A stretch of 64,000 nt of DNA, taken from assembly GCF_017311415.1 (NCBI RefSeq), contig NZ_JAEKIS010000005.1, positions 124,001 to 188,000 on the forward strand. Direction: 5' to 3'. The notes beneath the pieces are model-generated. The model searched no databases, was not told the DNA's origin, and saw nothing but the letters and a program-made list of their open reading frames with translations. Of this stretch, positions 62,755 to 64,000 are shown piece after piece. Both the position numbers and the translations under genes were made by a program. Positions within the stretch are counted from its first letter, which is position 1. Every line of letters begins with the position of its first letter. The DNA is from Salipiger abyssi. Lineage in GTDB: Bacteria > Pseudomonadota > Alphaproteobacteria > Rhodobacterales > Rhodobacteraceae.

Positions 62755-63423
62755 TTACCCGATGCTTTGCGCCAGCACCCGGCTGATCGTGGTGAGTGTG
62801 GCGCCGCTTTCCTCCCGCAACGCATTGAACGCCTGCTGGACGGCCTGCATGGCCTTGCGCGAGCTTGGCGCCTTGTCGATCACGCCCTCGGCCACCAGCC
62901 GCGCCACCACATCCTGACTGAGAATATAGCCGTCCTTGCCCATGCTGCGCAGGAGATAGGCCGCCGTCCCGCCGCCAAGCCGCGACCCGTCGCGCTTGAG
63001 CCAGTCGAGCAGCCCGGCGAAATCCGCCTCGGGCCAGTCGGCCACCCGGCGCCCGAAGGGAGTGCCCTCTTCGGCGAGGCGGCGCAGGAACGCCGCGTTG
63101 TCGCGAATGGCAGCAATCTTGGGCGCCGAGCGGATCACCCGCCTGTCGGCGACGAGATCGTCGAACCAGTCTTCCGACATCATCGACAGCGCGCCCACAT
63201 CGAAGCCGCGAAACGCCTCTTCGATCTCCGGCCATTTGTTCTCGACCACGGTCCAGCTTATCCCGGCCTGAAAGATCCCCCGCGCCATACCCGCAAGCCA
63301 GCGGTCATCGGGGATGGCGGCGATCTCGTCAGGTGATTTCGGCGTCGGAATGCCGGCGAGCACAGCGTCGCGCCCGCCCTTCCGCTCGGCGGCGATATCA
63401 AGGATCTCTTCGAAACGGCGCAT
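62755..63423 (-). CDS. DNA-3-methyladenine glycosylase I family protein
   Basis: 222 residues. RFEEILDIAAERKGG, then GIFQAGISWTVVENKWPEIEEAFRGFD, the conserved substrate-pocket segment of Tag-like enzymes, and NAAFLRRLAEEG. Removes alkylated adenine from DNA. The C-terminal zinc-binding residues of E. coli Tag are not obvious, so it belongs to the shorter branch. ATG at 63423. Confidence 0.85.
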   Translation of the reverse strand: MRRFEEILDIAAERKGGRDAVLAGIPTPKSPDEIAAIPDDRWLAGMARGIFQAGISWTVVENKWPEIEEAFRGFDVGALSMMSEDWFDDLVADRRVIRSAPKIAAIRDNAAFLRRLAEEGTPFGRRVADWPEADFAGLLDWLKRDGSRLGGGTAAYLLRSMGKDGYILSQDVVARLVAEGVIDKAPSSRKAMQAVQQAFNALREESGATLTTISRVLAQSIG

Positions 63424-63517
63424 CGGCCCCTCCAGCGTTCACACTGAGCGAAAACTGCCGGACGGACCAACAAAGGTAAAGAACAAATTGAGAACAGCCC
63501 GCTGCGGGGCCACCCTA

Positions 63518-63775
63518 TCAATCCGCGCCCGCAGGCACGCTGTTCAGATCCTGAGCATCGCGCTCCACCGCCGCGTCCTCGTTCACCTGTTCGGACTGGC
63601 CAGTGAAATCGTCCATCACGGTGCCCTGTGCCTCGGGCGCCTCGCCGCCGGCTATGACCCAGCCGAGCCAGCCGAGAAAGAGCAGCACGACAATGCCCAG
63701 CCCGGCCCAGATGCCCCAGAGCGGCGCGCGGTGCTGGCGTTCCTGTTTCTTGAGATTGGTGTCGGGTGCCGACAT
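63518..63775 (-). CDS. Small single-pass membrane protein, unknown
   Basis: 85 residues. One transmembrane helix (APLWGIWAGLGIVVLLFLGWLGWVIAGG) after a basic N-terminus, then an acidic tail. No family recognised. ATG at 63775. It is divergent from pepN. Confidence 0.7.
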   Translation of the reverse strand: MSAPDTNLKKQERQHRAPLWGIWAGLGIVVLLFLGWLGWVIAGGEAPEAQGTVMDDFTGQSEQVNEDAAVERDAQDLNSVPAGAD

Positions 63776-63891
63776 GGTCCCCTCCTTTCGATTTTTCCCG
63801 GGCGCGCGGTTGCCGCCCGTGTCTCATAGGCCTAACACTTTGGCAGCCGACACAGTTCCGGCGCCGCCCCAGCCCCGAGGATGAGAGAGAC

Positions 63892-64000
63892 ATGAAAGAC
63901 GCGAGCCCCCAGACCATCTATCTCGAGGATTACACCCCCTTCGGCTGGCAGGTGGCGGATGTGCATCTCACCGTGGCGCTGGCGCCCAATGCCACAAGGG
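63892..64000 (+). CDS. pepN: Aminopeptidase N, N-terminal part (3' end outside window)
   Basis: Only the first 36 codons are present: MKDASPQTIYLEDYTPFGWQ, then VADVHLTVALAPNATR. This is the start of the N-terminal beta domain of proteobacterial PepN (M1 family zinc aminopeptidase). ATG at 63892 with GAGAGAGA upstream. Confidence 0.85.
   Translation, partial: MKDASPQTIYLEDYTPFGWQVADVHLTVALAPNATR

Overview
The window is a 64 kb piece of a high-GC alphaproteobacterial chromosome, most likely from the Roseobacter/Rhodobacteraceae group. The evidence is the gene order of the division and cell wall (dcw) cluster, the DUF2484 gene beside murB, the DUF6524 and DUF2842 genes flanking purA, and the family assignments of most proteins. 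No rRNA, tRNA, CRISPR array or intact insertion sequence was seen.

Layout. (1) 1-4203 (+): the end of imuB and a complete dnaE2, the SOS mutagenesis pair. (2) 4386-32300 (-): a long dcw block. In transcription order it is mraZ, rsmH, ftsL, ftsI, murE, murF, mraY, a small membrane gene, murD, (a + strand oxidoreductase and a + strand hypothetical gene lie between murD and ftsW), ftsW, murG, murC, an APC permease, DUF2484, murB, ddl, ftsQ, ftsA, ftsZ, lpxC, bamD, recN. (3) 32301-33308: a long divergent control region. It holds a candidate UpsM-like leader with a terminator hairpin, TGGGA-N5-TGGGA pairs that fit MraZ boxes, and a cobalamin riboswitch facing btuB. (4) 33309-40127 (+): a vitamin B12 uptake operon, btuB-btuF-btuC-btuD-exbB-exbD-exbD-tonB. 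The second ExbD carries Asn where the proton-carrying Asp is expected. (5) 40200-44951: housekeeping genes (tatD, an MBL-fold hydrolase, an AEC transporter, DUF6524, purA, DUF2842). (6) 44952-48263: a scarred stretch with gene remnants, a tautomerase gene whose start reads ATA, an XRE-cupin regulator and an iron-dependent alcohol dehydrogenase. (7) 48264-49556: an RhlE-type RNA helicase. (8) 49820-62688: a two-armed catabolic locus around a GntR regulator. The left arm has a class II aldolase-like protein, a dipeptide-type ABC transporter, a 2-hydroxyacid dehydrogenase and an amidase. The right arm has an acetylpolyamine-amidohydrolase-like deacetylase, an M20 deacylase and a class III aminotransferase. 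(9) 62755-64000: a DNA-3-methyladenine glycosylase I, a small membrane protein and the start of pepN.

Three kinds of intergenic repeat recur: a GAGTATTT/AAAGATGAA element (seven copies, four inside the dcw and B12 gene clusters), GGTGGGCAA-type palindromes at convergent gene ends, and CCCCGGA/TCCGGGG palindromes. Starts were chosen from Shine-Dalgarno spacing, ATGA/TGATG overlaps and family N-termini, and several differ from the longest open frame.
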